Positions 1 to 9,098 of a stretch of DNA of 64,000 nt are shown here, in pieces (position 1 is the stretch's first letter; each line of letters starts with the position of its first letter). Made by a program: the position numbers and the translations under genes. This DNA comes from Pedobacter panaciterrae. GTDB taxonomy: Bacteria > Bacteroidota > Bacteroidia > Sphingobacteriales > Sphingobacteriaceae. The stretch lies in contig NZ_JABMKW010000016.1 in NCBI RefSeq assembly GCF_013204795.1, positions 186,001 to 250,000 on the forward strand, given 5' to 3'. The notes below the pieces were generated by a model that saw only the letters and a program-made list of their open reading frames with translations, ran no database searches and had not been told where the DNA came from.

Positions 1-1059
1 AGGCAAACTAATCTCTATCAATACAAAGGCTATAAGCATACTCATTAAGGCCATAAGCATTGATTCCATCATAAATTGCCCTACCAGGGCCTTCCTGCTC
101 GAACCAATGGCTTTACGTACCCCAACCTCTTTAGCTCTTTTCTCAGAGCGGGCAGTAGATAGATTCATAAAGTTTACACAGGCAATTAGGAGGATGCAAA
201 AGGCAAGTAAAAAGAAGATTTTCAGCTGGTCAATTTTACCGCCAACAGGCAAGCCATTTTCAAATGTGCTATACAAATGCCATTTAGATAGTGGGTATAA
301 AAAAAGCTCACCATTGCTGGTTTTATCATGAGATTTGATCATTCTATGAAACTGTTTATTGGCATTGTCGAAGAAAGAATTGTCTTTAAACTGAACAAAC
401 GTTAAACAAAAATTAGTACCCCAGGATGCATCTTTTGTCCACTGATTTAGTTTTTCGTACAATGCCCATGGCATCAGAAATTCATATTGAATGCTGCTGT
501 TCTTTGGCACATCAGCAACAACCCCTTCTACTTTTAACTCTTCACTATTATCAATCCTCAGAGTCTTATTCAAAGGATCCTCATCTCCAAAAAGATTTTT
601 TGCAAGTGTTTCTGTAAGCACTATGGAATTAGGATTTTTCAAAAATTCTGAAGGGTTTCCTTTAAGCACCTTCAGATCGAATATCTTGGTGAAGTCTGCA
701 TCTACAAAGACACTTCCTTTTTTAAAGCTGTTTTGTTTATAAGTGATTAACCTATCAGTTGGATAATCTAACCTTGCAATCTTTTCTATCCCAGGAACCG
801 TTTGTTTTGCCTCGACAGCTAATACTCCGGGAGTAGCCGCAAAACTGAAAGTTTCTGTAGGCGTTTTCTGATTGTTATAAACAACATAGGTTTTGTCGAA
901 ATCAGTGAATTGCTTATCATAGCTCCATTCATAGGCAACATACAGCAATAAGATCATACAACTGGCCAACCCAATACCCAGGCCACCAATATTTATAAGT
1001 GTAAACCCCTTATTTTTCCAAAGGTTGCGTAATGCAATTTTTAAATTCAGTTTAAACAT
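1..1059 (-). CDS. MacB/FtsX-like ABC transporter permease, 3'-truncated by the window edge
   Basis: The frame stays open from the ATG at 1059 to the left edge, giving about 353 residues of a protein expected to reach about 790. It begins MFKLNLKIALRNLWKNKG, almost identical to the starts of the three permeases upstream of it. A first membrane segment follows at about residues 22-42, then a MacB periplasmic-core-like domain. Near the truncated end is an FtsX-type region with the signature RAKEVGVRKAIGSSR. It is the last visible gene of the minus-strand cluster, 17 bp after the preceding permease. The family extrudes substrates or transmits force across the envelope rather than importing. The substrate cannot be read from the sequence. 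Confidence 0.9.
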   Translation of the reverse strand, partial: MFKLNLKIALRNLWKNKGFTLINIGGLGIGLASCMILLLYVAYEWSYDKQFTDFDKTYVVYNNQKTPTETFSFAATPGVLAVEAKQTVPGIEKIARLDYPTDRLITYKQNSFKKGSVFVDADFTKIFDLKVLKGNPSEFLKNPNSIVLTETLAKNLFGDEDPLNKTLRIDNSEELKVEGVVADVPKNSSIQYEFLMPWALYEKLNQWTKDASWGTNFCLTFVQFKDNSFFDNANKQFHRMIKSHDKTSNGELFLYPLSKWHLYSTFENGLPVGGKIDQLKIFFLLAFCILLIACVNFMNLSTARSEKRAKEVGVRKAIGSSRKALVGQFMMESMLMALMSMLIAFVLIEISLP

Positions 1060-1076
1060 TATGATTGAGTTTAAGG

Positions 1077-3449
1077 TTATTCGTATTTTAATGCATCAAC
1101 AGGATTAGCTTTTGCAGCTTTATAAGCCTGAAAACTTACTGTTAAAAAGGCGACTGCACTTGTACCAAATATTGCGGCTACTATAATCCACCAGGAAATT
1201 ACAGTGCGGAACTCAAAATGCCCCAGCCATTTATTCATCAAATAATAGGCAACGGGTACGCCAATTATAATTGCTACCAAAATCATTTTCATAAACGATA
1301 CAGATAGCAGCTGCATGATACTGGCTACCGAGGCACCCAGAACTTTACGTACACCAAACTCTTTAGTACGCTGCTCTGCGCTGTAAGCAGCCAAACCAAA
1401 TAACCCTAAGCAGGATATAAATATGGCCAATCCACCAAACAAGTTTGATAAAATACCGAGAACCTTCTCTCCCTGTAGCTTTTTGGCATACAGATCGTTA
1501 ACAAACTTCAAATCAACCGGATAAGCTGGATTTATTTGTTTGGTTATCTGCGTTATCAACTCAACATTTTTGGTTAAACTATTATCTGGGTTAAGACGCA
1601 TGGTGATCTGACCACCCCATCCCTGACTAAAAGCAACTACCATTGGTCGGTCGGTATAATATGGAGAGCCCCAAATGAAATCCTTGAATACCCCAACTAC
1701 AGTAAAATCATTACCATGATATTTTACTGGTGTACCAATTGGATTTTTAAGTCCCATCAGTTTCACTGCAGTGCTGCTCAACATTAGCGCTGCAGTATCT
1801 GAAGCAAATGATTTAGAAAAATCACGTCCCGAAACCAGTTGTATTCCATTTGTTTTGGTAAAGTCATAGGTAGTAGCAATTTGATTAAAAATTACATCCT
1901 TATCTGCCTTGGTCATTCCAGGCCATTCAAAATTCCAAAAACTAGAACCACTGTTAGATAAACTTCCCGATGACTGGCATAAAGCTGTAACTGCACCTGA
2001 TTTTAATAGCTCTGTTTTAAAAAGATCAAACTTCCCTCCAAGCTCACCTTCCTGGGGCATCTCGGCCAAAAGGTTAAGGTCATAACCTACCGGTCTGTCT
2101 TTGATAAATTGGACCTGTTTATAAATAACCAGGGTAGCAATAATGAGTATAATAGCAAAACTAAACTGACCAATAACCAGTACCTGCCTCAAACTAACAG
2201 GGATAACTTTTGTTCTTGCAATTTTTCTTTTTAGGGTTTGTATAGGATTAAAGGATGAAAGATATAATGCAGGATAACTCCCAGACAACAATCCTGTTAA
2301 TAGAATTATAGTTGTAATACCAACCCAATAGCCGGCACTGTAATAATCAATACTAAGTTTTATATTAAGCAGGTTATTAAATGTTGGGAGTAAGATTTCG
2401 ACCAATACAATGGCCACCAATACACTAATAACAGTTAGTAAAATCGATTCTGTTAGGAATTGAGAAATTAAGGAAGCCCTGCTTGCTCCTATTGTTTTTT
2501 TAATGCCAACTTCTTTTGCCCTTCTTTCAGATTTGGCTGTTGCCATATTCATAAAATTAATACAGGCAATAAACAGAATGCCTAATGCTAAGGCAACAAA
2601 TAAATAGATGCGTTCAATATCCCCACCCACACTTTTCCCATTCTCAAATTTGCCGAACAAATGTCTATCGGATAACTTAAATATAAAGGATTCATCTGTT
2701 GAATAACTACTGTTCTTTTTTATAATTCCTTTCATCTTTGAATTTATCAAAGGAATGTTTGCCTGCTCATTTACCCGAACTACGGTTTGCCAGTTGTAAT
2801 TGCCCCAATCGGGCCTTTTTACCCAATCAGATAGTGCTTCAAATAAAGACCATGGCATCAGAAAATCGAATGTATTTGTGCTATTGCCAGGCAAGTCCTT
2901 AATAATACCTGTAACTGTTAAATCTGCCTCGTTGTTATAACGTACTGATTTGTTAAGTGCATCACCATCTTTAAATAACAACTTTGCCATTCCTTCGGTT
3001 AAAACCACCGATTTAGGTGTATTTAAAGCAGTAAGCGGATTGCCTGCTATAAACTCATAATTAAATATTTTAAGAATATCCGGATCAGCATATTTAGATT
3101 CTTTTTTAAAACTATTTTCACCATTAGCTATTAACTGTTGACCATTATTACTGATACGACTAATCGCTTCAACATCTGGAATTTCTTGTTTTATAACCTG
3201 GGCTATTGCATTGCTTGTTAGATCAACAGTTCCCTTAATGTTACCTTTAGCATCTACAAAATTGGTCATTACCTGATAAACATTTTCCGAGCGCTTAAAT
3301 TGCTTATCAAAACTCCATTCATAGGATACATATAGCAGCAACAAAAGGCATGATGCAAGTCCTATTGCTAAACCAATAACATTAATTATTGATGAAGTTT
3401 TATGGTTCCACAGGTTTCTTAAAGCTATTTTTAAATTGAGTCTGAACAT
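1077..3449 (-). CDS. MacB/FtsX-like ABC transporter permease (790 aa)
   Basis: This is a full-length permease of the Bacteroidota long FtsX class. It has an N-terminal membrane helix (about 21-41), a MacB periplasmic core domain (about 45-250) and an FtsX domain of three helices (about 285-410). A second membrane helix (about 430-450), a second extracytoplasmic region and a C-terminal FtsX domain (about 670-785) follow. Two copies of the cytoplasmic coupling motif are visible, KEVGIKKTIGAS and KEFGVRKVLGAS. The protein ends NPVDALKYE, like its neighbours. It lies 16 bp after the upstream permease and 17 bp before the next, so co-transcription is likely. The start is the ATG that aligns with the paralogues (MFRLNLKIALRNLW). 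The substrate is unknown. Confidence 0.93.
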   Translation of the reverse strand: MFRLNLKIALRNLWNHKTSSIINVIGLAIGLASCLLLLLYVSYEWSFDKQFKRSENVYQVMTNFVDAKGNIKGTVDLTSNAIAQVIKQEIPDVEAISRISNNGQQLIANGENSFKKESKYADPDILKIFNYEFIAGNPLTALNTPKSVVLTEGMAKLLFKDGDALNKSVRYNNEADLTVTGIIKDLPGNSTNTFDFLMPWSLFEALSDWVKRPDWGNYNWQTVVRVNEQANIPLINSKMKGIIKKNSSYSTDESFIFKLSDRHLFGKFENGKSVGGDIERIYLFVALALGILFIACINFMNMATAKSERRAKEVGIKKTIGASRASLISQFLTESILLTVISVLVAIVLVEILLPTFNNLLNIKLSIDYYSAGYWVGITTIILLTGLLSGSYPALYLSSFNPIQTLKRKIARTKVIPVSLRQVLVIGQFSFAIILIIATLVIYKQVQFIKDRPVGYDLNLLAEMPQEGELGGKFDLFKTELLKSGAVTALCQSSGSLSNSGSSFWNFEWPGMTKADKDVIFNQIATTYDFTKTNGIQLVSGRDFSKSFASDTAALMLSSTAVKLMGLKNPIGTPVKYHGNDFTVVGVFKDFIWGSPYYTDRPMVVAFSQGWGGQITMRLNPDNSLTKNVELITQITKQINPAYPVDLKFVNDLYAKKLQGEKVLGILSNLFGGLAIFISCLGLFGLAAYSAEQRTKEFGVRKVLGASVASIMQLLSVSFMKMILVAIIIGVPVAYYLMNKWLGHFEFRTVISWWIIVAAIFGTSAVAFLTVSFQAYKAAKANPVDALKYE

Positions 3450-3465
3450 TGTATGTTATTTTAGG

Positions 3466-5844
3466 TTATTCATATTTTAATGCATCGGCAGGATTTGTTT
3501 TCACCGCCTTTCGGGCCTGAATACTCACCGTAAGCACGGTAAGAACCGTGGAAAATAATGCTGCAATAACGAAAGGAAAAAGAGGGATGTCTATTCTATA
3601 AGCAAAGGTTTCTAACCATTTCTTTGCCAATACATAAGCAAGGGGCCAGGCAATAAGATTAGCAATCAATACTATTCCAATGAAAAAAGTATTTAGCATT
3701 TTAAACATCTGAAAATCTGTAGCTCCAAGTATTTTCCTGATAGATATTTCTTTAATTCTATTGTTGGTTGTAAATGCAGAAAATGCAAAGAGCCCCAACA
3801 CTGCAATAAATATGGTTAGCATTGCTGCAAAGAAAAATACCGACTGAAGCTGTTCCTGTTTTTTAAACAGCTTACCATACAACTCATCCAAAAATTCATA
3901 CCTGAAATCTTCGCCATCAAGTGTATTAATATCAGACCATTGCGACTTAAGTGCTGCAAGCGCTGAAGTCATACTACTTTGGTCAATATTTACCATTATC
4001 TTTATTTTCTTTTCATTGCATGGATTCTTTATCGCATATATTGTTGGCGCTACAGTCGCTTCAAAACCCTGAGCTTTAAAGTCCTTTACCACACCAACTA
4101 TTTTATAATCCATATTGCAACCTCTAATTACCTTACCTACAGGATTAGTTACTCCGTAACGTGCCACTGCAGTCTCATTCAAAATTGCCGAAACGGCTGT
4201 ATCAGCAATAAAATCTCTGGAAAAAAAGCGCCCGCTTTTTAACTTAATACCCAGCGTTTCAAAGTAATCAAAGTTCACATCCAGAAAGTCCATTGATAAT
4301 TCCTTACTTTCTAATTTGTAATTATTAGTGCCGGGCTTAGATCCATCTGGTATGTCTGAAGCTACAGTTACGTTGTTCACTCCAGGTATTTTCATTATTT
4401 TGTTTCTTGCACTTTCAAAATCTTTAGGCTTATTGTAAAACTGGATATTTTTAATAAAAACCACTTGTGATGGTTTAAACCCTTTATCCTCAGCCTGCAT
4501 ATATTTTAGCTGATTGTTTACAATCAGTAAACCTGCAATAAAGATGATAGCGATTACAAACTGACCTGCCAAAAGAGAATTCCGCAACCAAAGTGTTTTG
4601 TAACTGGTTTGCATATTGCCCTTTAAAACTGATGCTGGTTTATAACCGGAAAGTACCAGTGCCGGATAAATACCGGAGATAACTGTAACTCCTAATAGGA
4701 TTAATATAAGTTGACCAAAAAGAGCCGTATTTCCATGCCATATAGACAATGGGATACCAAATAAATTATTAAACAAAGGAAGCATCATTTCGGCCAGAAT
4801 AAGCCCTAATATTAAGGCTAGCAAACATTGCATAAATATCTCTGCAAGGAACTGGAACGTCAGGTTAAAGCGATAAGCCCCCAGTACCTTTTTCACCCCA
4901 ACTTCCTTTGCCCGTTTGGTAGCCTGAGCAATGGTAAGATTTGTAAAGTTGATACAGGCAATAATGATAATCAGGGTACCTAAGCCAAACAATGCAACTA
5001 CAATCTTATAATTAGTATCGTTGCCTGCCATTGGCCTTAAGTGCAGGTTCTTTAATGGATCCAGAAAAATAACAGAACGTCCTGCAATTCTTCGGTCATT
5101 TGCAGTCATACCGCCTTTAATAAGCTCCGTCTTGTACAGCTGATCTATTTTTTGCTGGAGTGCCTCGATATTTGCTCCATCTTTAACCTGTATAAAGGTT
5201 CTAAAATTATTTGTACCGTAATCCTTATTATCTAAACCTATATCCTTTGAGAGCGATACAATATCAAACTTTATATTAGAATGCTCATCTGTCCTTTCAA
5301 TTGTGCCAAATAATTTAACGGGCTGTGCATCTTTTTTTGGCCCGAGGCCAACCATTGTGGGAAATACTACTTTCTTGTCTGAAAACAGCTCTTTAATAAA
5401 TAATTTAGGGACATACATCTGAAATCCCGGGTCTTTTTCATCAACTGACTTTGCATCCGGCCAAATATTAAGCATTCTAGCAACTTTAAAATCCATCAAC
5501 AAAGCTTTGTTTGAATAAACCCTGCCCTTTTCTGTATTGATTGGAAATTCAAACCAAGTAGGAGTCATTTTACCCGCTACCTCTACTTCCGGAAAATTAT
5601 CCTTAATTAATTTGGCCAGCGGCGCAGGTGTATATTCCGTTTTAAAATCCGGCAAGCTTCTCCCTACCTGATAAATTCTGTCGTAATTCGGCACATCTTT
5701 ATCATAGCTGGTTTCGTAAGTAACATACAGGATTACTAATATAAAAGCCGCCAAAGCAATGGCAAGTCCACCAATATTAATTGCTGTATAAGCCTTGTTT
5801 TTCCAAAGGTTGCGTAGGGCTATTTTGAGGTTCAGTTTAAACAT
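3466..5844 (-). CDS. MacB/FtsX-like ABC transporter permease (792 aa)
   Basis: This is a paralogue of the flanking permeases with the same layout: an N-terminal helix, a MacB periplasmic core, an FtsX triple helix, a second periplasmic region and a C-terminal FtsX domain. The coupling motifs read KEVGVKKVLGAY and KEISIRKILGAT, and the C terminus reads NPADALKYE. The start MFKLNLKIALRNLWKNKA aligns with the neighbours. It begins 5 bp after the stop of the upstream permease, so the two are almost certainly on one mRNA. Its periplasmic part is clearly diverged from the other copies, so the copies are old paralogues rather than a recent duplication. It should act with the single ATPase encoded at 8266-8964; the partner permease and substrate are unknown. 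Confidence 0.93.
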   Translation of the reverse strand: MFKLNLKIALRNLWKNKAYTAINIGGLAIALAAFILVILYVTYETSYDKDVPNYDRIYQVGRSLPDFKTEYTPAPLAKLIKDNFPEVEVAGKMTPTWFEFPINTEKGRVYSNKALLMDFKVARMLNIWPDAKSVDEKDPGFQMYVPKLFIKELFSDKKVVFPTMVGLGPKKDAQPVKLFGTIERTDEHSNIKFDIVSLSKDIGLDNKDYGTNNFRTFIQVKDGANIEALQQKIDQLYKTELIKGGMTANDRRIAGRSVIFLDPLKNLHLRPMAGNDTNYKIVVALFGLGTLIIIIACINFTNLTIAQATKRAKEVGVKKVLGAYRFNLTFQFLAEIFMQCLLALILGLILAEMMLPLFNNLFGIPLSIWHGNTALFGQLILILLGVTVISGIYPALVLSGYKPASVLKGNMQTSYKTLWLRNSLLAGQFVIAIIFIAGLLIVNNQLKYMQAEDKGFKPSQVVFIKNIQFYNKPKDFESARNKIMKIPGVNNVTVASDIPDGSKPGTNNYKLESKELSMDFLDVNFDYFETLGIKLKSGRFFSRDFIADTAVSAILNETAVARYGVTNPVGKVIRGCNMDYKIVGVVKDFKAQGFEATVAPTIYAIKNPCNEKKIKIMVNIDQSSMTSALAALKSQWSDINTLDGEDFRYEFLDELYGKLFKKQEQLQSVFFFAAMLTIFIAVLGLFAFSAFTTNNRIKEISIRKILGATDFQMFKMLNTFFIGIVLIANLIAWPLAYVLAKKWLETFAYRIDIPLFPFVIAALFSTVLTVLTVSIQARKAVKTNPADALKYE

Positions 5845-5849
5845 GCTGA

Positions 5850-8243
5850 TTATTCGTATTTAAGTGCGTCAATAGTATTTGCAATTGCAGCCTTATATGA
5901 TCTTAAACTCACAGTAATTAGGGTAATGAGCATCGAGATAACCATAGCCAATACAAAAGGCCATATCGTTAAATCCATACGGTAGGCAAAACCAGACAGC
6001 CATTTATTGACAAATAAATAAGCCAGTGGCCAGGCAATTAGATTTGCAATGAAAACCATAATCAAAAAAGAGCCGTTCAACATTTTCACTAATTCTATGG
6101 TTGAAGCACCTAATACTTTTCTGATTGCTACTTCGCGAGTTCTTTGCGTAGCTACGAAGGAAATTAAGCCGAACAAACCGATAAATGAGATGAAAATAAT
6201 TACGCCGGCAAAAACTTTAAACAATGCACCGGTTATTTGTTCGCTCTCATAATAACCGTTTATTCTGTCGTTAACAAAATTTGCCTGATAAATACCGTTT
6301 GGAAAAGTGCTGTTCCAAATTCTTTCTACCTGTTTCATTGCAGGCATAATTTGTTTAGCATCTATTTTAATAGCGACATTCCAGTATTCTTGTTTCCCAG
6401 GAAAAATTGCAATTCCTGAAATACTTTCTTTTAATGATTTATCATTATAATCTTTAACTACGCCGGTAATTGGTAGGATGTTGCCACTTGCATCTATAAC
6501 TTTCCCTATCACATCCTGAGGATTTGTGACATTAATTTTTTTCAGAAACGTTTCATTCACCACACATCCATTAGCCGTATCGCTTTTCAGAAAAATCTTA
6601 CCTGCAATTAACTTAAGGTCAAAAAGCTCGAAATAATTTTCATCTGCTCTTACAGTTCTTAATTCAAAATCTTTATTTTTTATTCCATTATAAGTGAAAT
6701 CGGTCGAATTTACATCGTTTGATAATGGGGCTGTCTGGCAAAAACTAAGGGACTCAATCCCAGGAACCTGCAATATCTGTTCTTTAAACGTATTATATTT
6801 AGTCTTGCTTGTGCTATCGGTCAAAATGCCAACCATTGCAACTGCGTTCGGGTCAAAGCCTAAAGATTTCTTTTGTACATATTCCATTTGCCTGATGATT
6901 ACCAATGTTCCGATAATCAAAACCACAGTTATTGAAAATTGAACCACAACCAAAAATTTACGAAGGCTTAAACTGCCACCATTTAAAGAAATTTTATTTT
7001 TTATGGCCAACACAGGGTTTAATCTGGAAATGATAAGTGCAGGATAAAAGCCAGCAAGAAAACCTACAAAAACAACCAAAAGCACCATGAATACTAAAAT
7101 GCTCATGTGGCTGAAGAGACTAAATTCAATTTGTCCTTTAAAAAGATTTTGCATTGGCGGTATTGCCAGTTCGGCAATAACACAGGCAATTAACAGTGCG
7201 ATTAAGCTTTGAGCAAAAGTTTCGGTTAAAAACTGTGCGATAAGTTGTTTCCGCTTGCTACCCATAACCTTGCGAACACCAATTTCTTTTGAGCGATTTA
7301 CAGATTGAGCAGTGCTTAAATTTATAAAATTGATGCATGCTGTTAGAATAAGGAACAGGCCTATTATTGCTAACCCATAGATTTCGCTTTTACCAATTGT
7401 CGATTCAAGGAAATTATCGTATTGTGTACTAAAATGAATATCTCTTAATGCCTGAAGTTGATTGTTTTGATTACCAGCAATTTTCTGAATCGGATAATAC
7501 TTTTTATTAAACTTATCTAAAGGCACCTGCATATCAGCAAGGGTCACTCCGGCTTTTAAAAGAACATAACTTGATGAGCTCGAATTAACAGAATCCCAGT
7601 TCGTGATATTCCGGCCATAGTATGTCTGATAACTGATAACGATCCCAAGCGGAAAACTGCTATTTTGAGGCATGTCCTGTATTACGCCTGTTACCTCAAG
7701 GTTTGTTTTGGCACCCAATGTAATGGTTTTGCCAATAGCATGTTCTGCTGTCCCGAAAAACTTAATTGCAAATGCTTCGGATAAAACGACGGTATTAGGC
7801 TTAGATAGTGCTTGCTGAGGTTTGCCATATTGCCATCTGATATCATTAAAAACTTCAAAAAAATCAGGGTCGGCATAATATACCGCTTCCTGTGTTTTAA
7901 TGACCTCTCTTCCTGTCTGGTCTTTCACATGCAAAATACCACCACGCTTTACTATCGAGCCAACCTTTTCAAATCCTGCAATTTCATTTCGTGCCGCGGC
8001 TGCAAAAGGAACAGGAACTCCTGCAGAGTAATCATCAAAGGCATTATACTTCCAATTGGTTACTACTCTGAAAATCCTTTCTTCATTTTTATATCCCTCA
8101 TCAAAACTCAGCTGGAAGCGGATAAACATAAAAATAAGGATACAGCTGGCCATTCCAATTGAAAGACCAAGCACGTTTATAAAGGTATATCCCTTGTTTT
8201 TCCAGAGGTTCCGCAATGCTATTTTAAGATTCAGTTTAAACAT
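5850..8243 (-). CDS. MacB/FtsX-like ABC transporter permease (797 aa)
   Basis: This is the first permease of the cluster in transcription order, 22 bp after the ATPase gene. It has the standard two-half layout with an N-terminal helix at about 21-41, a MacB core, and FtsX domains around residues 290-410 and 680-790. The coupling motifs read KEIGVRKVMGSK and REVAIRKVLGAS, and the protein ends NTIDALKYE. MacB/FtsX permeases usually form dimers with a cytoplasmic ATPase and, when an HlyD-type adaptor is present, join an export complex that spans the envelope. Both an ATPase and an adaptor lie immediately upstream here, supporting an export or envelope-maintenance role. The cargo is unknown. Confidence 0.93.
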   Translation of the reverse strand: MFKLNLKIALRNLWKNKGYTFINVLGLSIGMASCILIFMFIRFQLSFDEGYKNEERIFRVVTNWKYNAFDDYSAGVPVPFAAAARNEIAGFEKVGSIVKRGGILHVKDQTGREVIKTQEAVYYADPDFFEVFNDIRWQYGKPQQALSKPNTVVLSEAFAIKFFGTAEHAIGKTITLGAKTNLEVTGVIQDMPQNSSFPLGIVISYQTYYGRNITNWDSVNSSSSSYVLLKAGVTLADMQVPLDKFNKKYYPIQKIAGNQNNQLQALRDIHFSTQYDNFLESTIGKSEIYGLAIIGLFLILTACINFINLSTAQSVNRSKEIGVRKVMGSKRKQLIAQFLTETFAQSLIALLIACVIAELAIPPMQNLFKGQIEFSLFSHMSILVFMVLLVVFVGFLAGFYPALIISRLNPVLAIKNKISLNGGSLSLRKFLVVVQFSITVVLIIGTLVIIRQMEYVQKKSLGFDPNAVAMVGILTDSTSKTKYNTFKEQILQVPGIESLSFCQTAPLSNDVNSTDFTYNGIKNKDFELRTVRADENYFELFDLKLIAGKIFLKSDTANGCVVNETFLKKINVTNPQDVIGKVIDASGNILPITGVVKDYNDKSLKESISGIAIFPGKQEYWNVAIKIDAKQIMPAMKQVERIWNSTFPNGIYQANFVNDRINGYYESEQITGALFKVFAGVIIFISFIGLFGLISFVATQRTREVAIRKVLGASTIELVKMLNGSFLIMVFIANLIAWPLAYLFVNKWLSGFAYRMDLTIWPFVLAMVISMLITLITVSLRSYKAAIANTIDALKYE

Positions 8244-8265
8244 AGTAACCTAGTTATTAAGGGAA

Positions 8266-8964
8266 TTAGATCAATTCCTCTGTACGCCCCTTATTAATTT
8301 TTTCAGAAATAACATGTCCATCCTTCAGGTTGATGATCCTGTTAGAGAAACTGGCATCATGTGAAGAGTGCGTTACCATTACAATGGTAGTTCCTGTTTC
8401 GTTCAGCTCACACAATAACTCCATTACTTCATTACCATGTGAACTGTCCAAATTACCGGTAGGCTCATCGGCCAGTACCAGTTTAGGTTTGGTTACCAAA
8501 GCTCTGGCAACAGCAACACGCTGTTGCTGTCCTCCAGAGAGTTGTTGTGGGAAGTGTCCGCTTCGGTTTACAATATTCATCCGTTCTATAATCTCATTTA
8601 CAAGGCGCTTGCGTTCGCCCGCGGCAACTTTGTTATAGATCAGCGGCAGTTCAATGTTTTCAAAAACTGTCAGTTCATCAATCAGGTTAAAGTTCTGGAA
8701 TACGAATCCCATATTACGTTTTCTAAAGTTAGAACGCTCTCTATCGTTCAGTTTCAGAAGCTCAGTATCAATAAATTTATAACTACCACTTTCAGGTTTA
8801 TCCAGCAAACCCATTACATTTAATAAGGTAGACTTGCCGCAACCGGAAGGCCCCATTATAGAAACAAACTCTCCTTCTTTTACATGAAGATTAATACCAT
8901 TTAAGGCAGTTGTTTCTATTTCTTCAGTTTTGTAAACTTTTTCCAGATTCTCAATTTTTATCAT
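8266..8964 (-). CDS. ABC transporter ATP-binding protein, LolD/MacB type
   Basis: This 232-aa nucleotide-binding subunit is of the LolD/MacB/FtsE class and is the only ATPase gene in the cluster, so it probably powers the four downstream permeases. The Walker A motif GPSGCGKST lies at residues 38-46. The Q-loop is FVFQNFNL, the signature LSGGQQQRVAVARAL lies near residue 142, Walker B is LVLADEPTGNLDS and the H-loop is MVTHSSHD. All catalytic residues are intact. It lies between the HlyD-type adaptor (135 bp upstream, with a strong stem-loop in the gap) and the first permease (22 bp downstream). Family and function class are secure; the exact transporter is not named. Confidence 0.95.
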   Translation of the reverse strand: MIKIENLEKVYKTEEIETTALNGINLHVKEGEFVSIMGPSGCGKSTLLNVMGLLDKPESGSYKFIDTELLKLNDRERSNFRKRNMGFVFQNFNLIDELTVFENIELPLIYNKVAAGERKRLVNEIIERMNIVNRSGHFPQQLSGGQQQRVAVARALVTKPKLVLADEPTGNLDSSHGNEVMELLCELNETGTTIVMVTHSSHDASFSNRIINLKDGHVISEKINKGRTEELI

Positions 8965-9020
8965 GGTTATATTTTTATGGTGTTAATCTATTTTATATAT
9001 GCTATTTTTTTATTTTAGTA

Positions 9021-9071
9021 ATAGGAAAGTTTCTCTGCTCCTCGCACAGATACAGAGAAGGCCTTTCCTAT
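9021..9071 (-). repeat. Long imperfect stem-loop between the adaptor and ATPase genes
   Basis: The outer arms ATAGGAAAG (9021-9029) and CTTTCCTAT (9063-9071) pair perfectly. Inside them TTCTCTG (9031-9037) pairs with CAGAGAA (9053-9059) around a 15-nt loop. The stem is inside the presumed operon, so on the minus-strand mRNA it sits between the HlyD-type and ATPase cistrons. No T-run follows on either strand, so a classical terminator is unlikely. An mRNA processing or stability element that uncouples the two cistrons is a reasonable inference. Confidence 0.6.
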
Positions 9072-9098
9072 CTAACTAAACTAAAACTAAACTAATTT

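Noticed and set aside
7812..8162. A 116-codon open frame antisense to a permease
   Set aside because: Cys- and Phe-rich random composition, no start context, complete overlap with a real gene.
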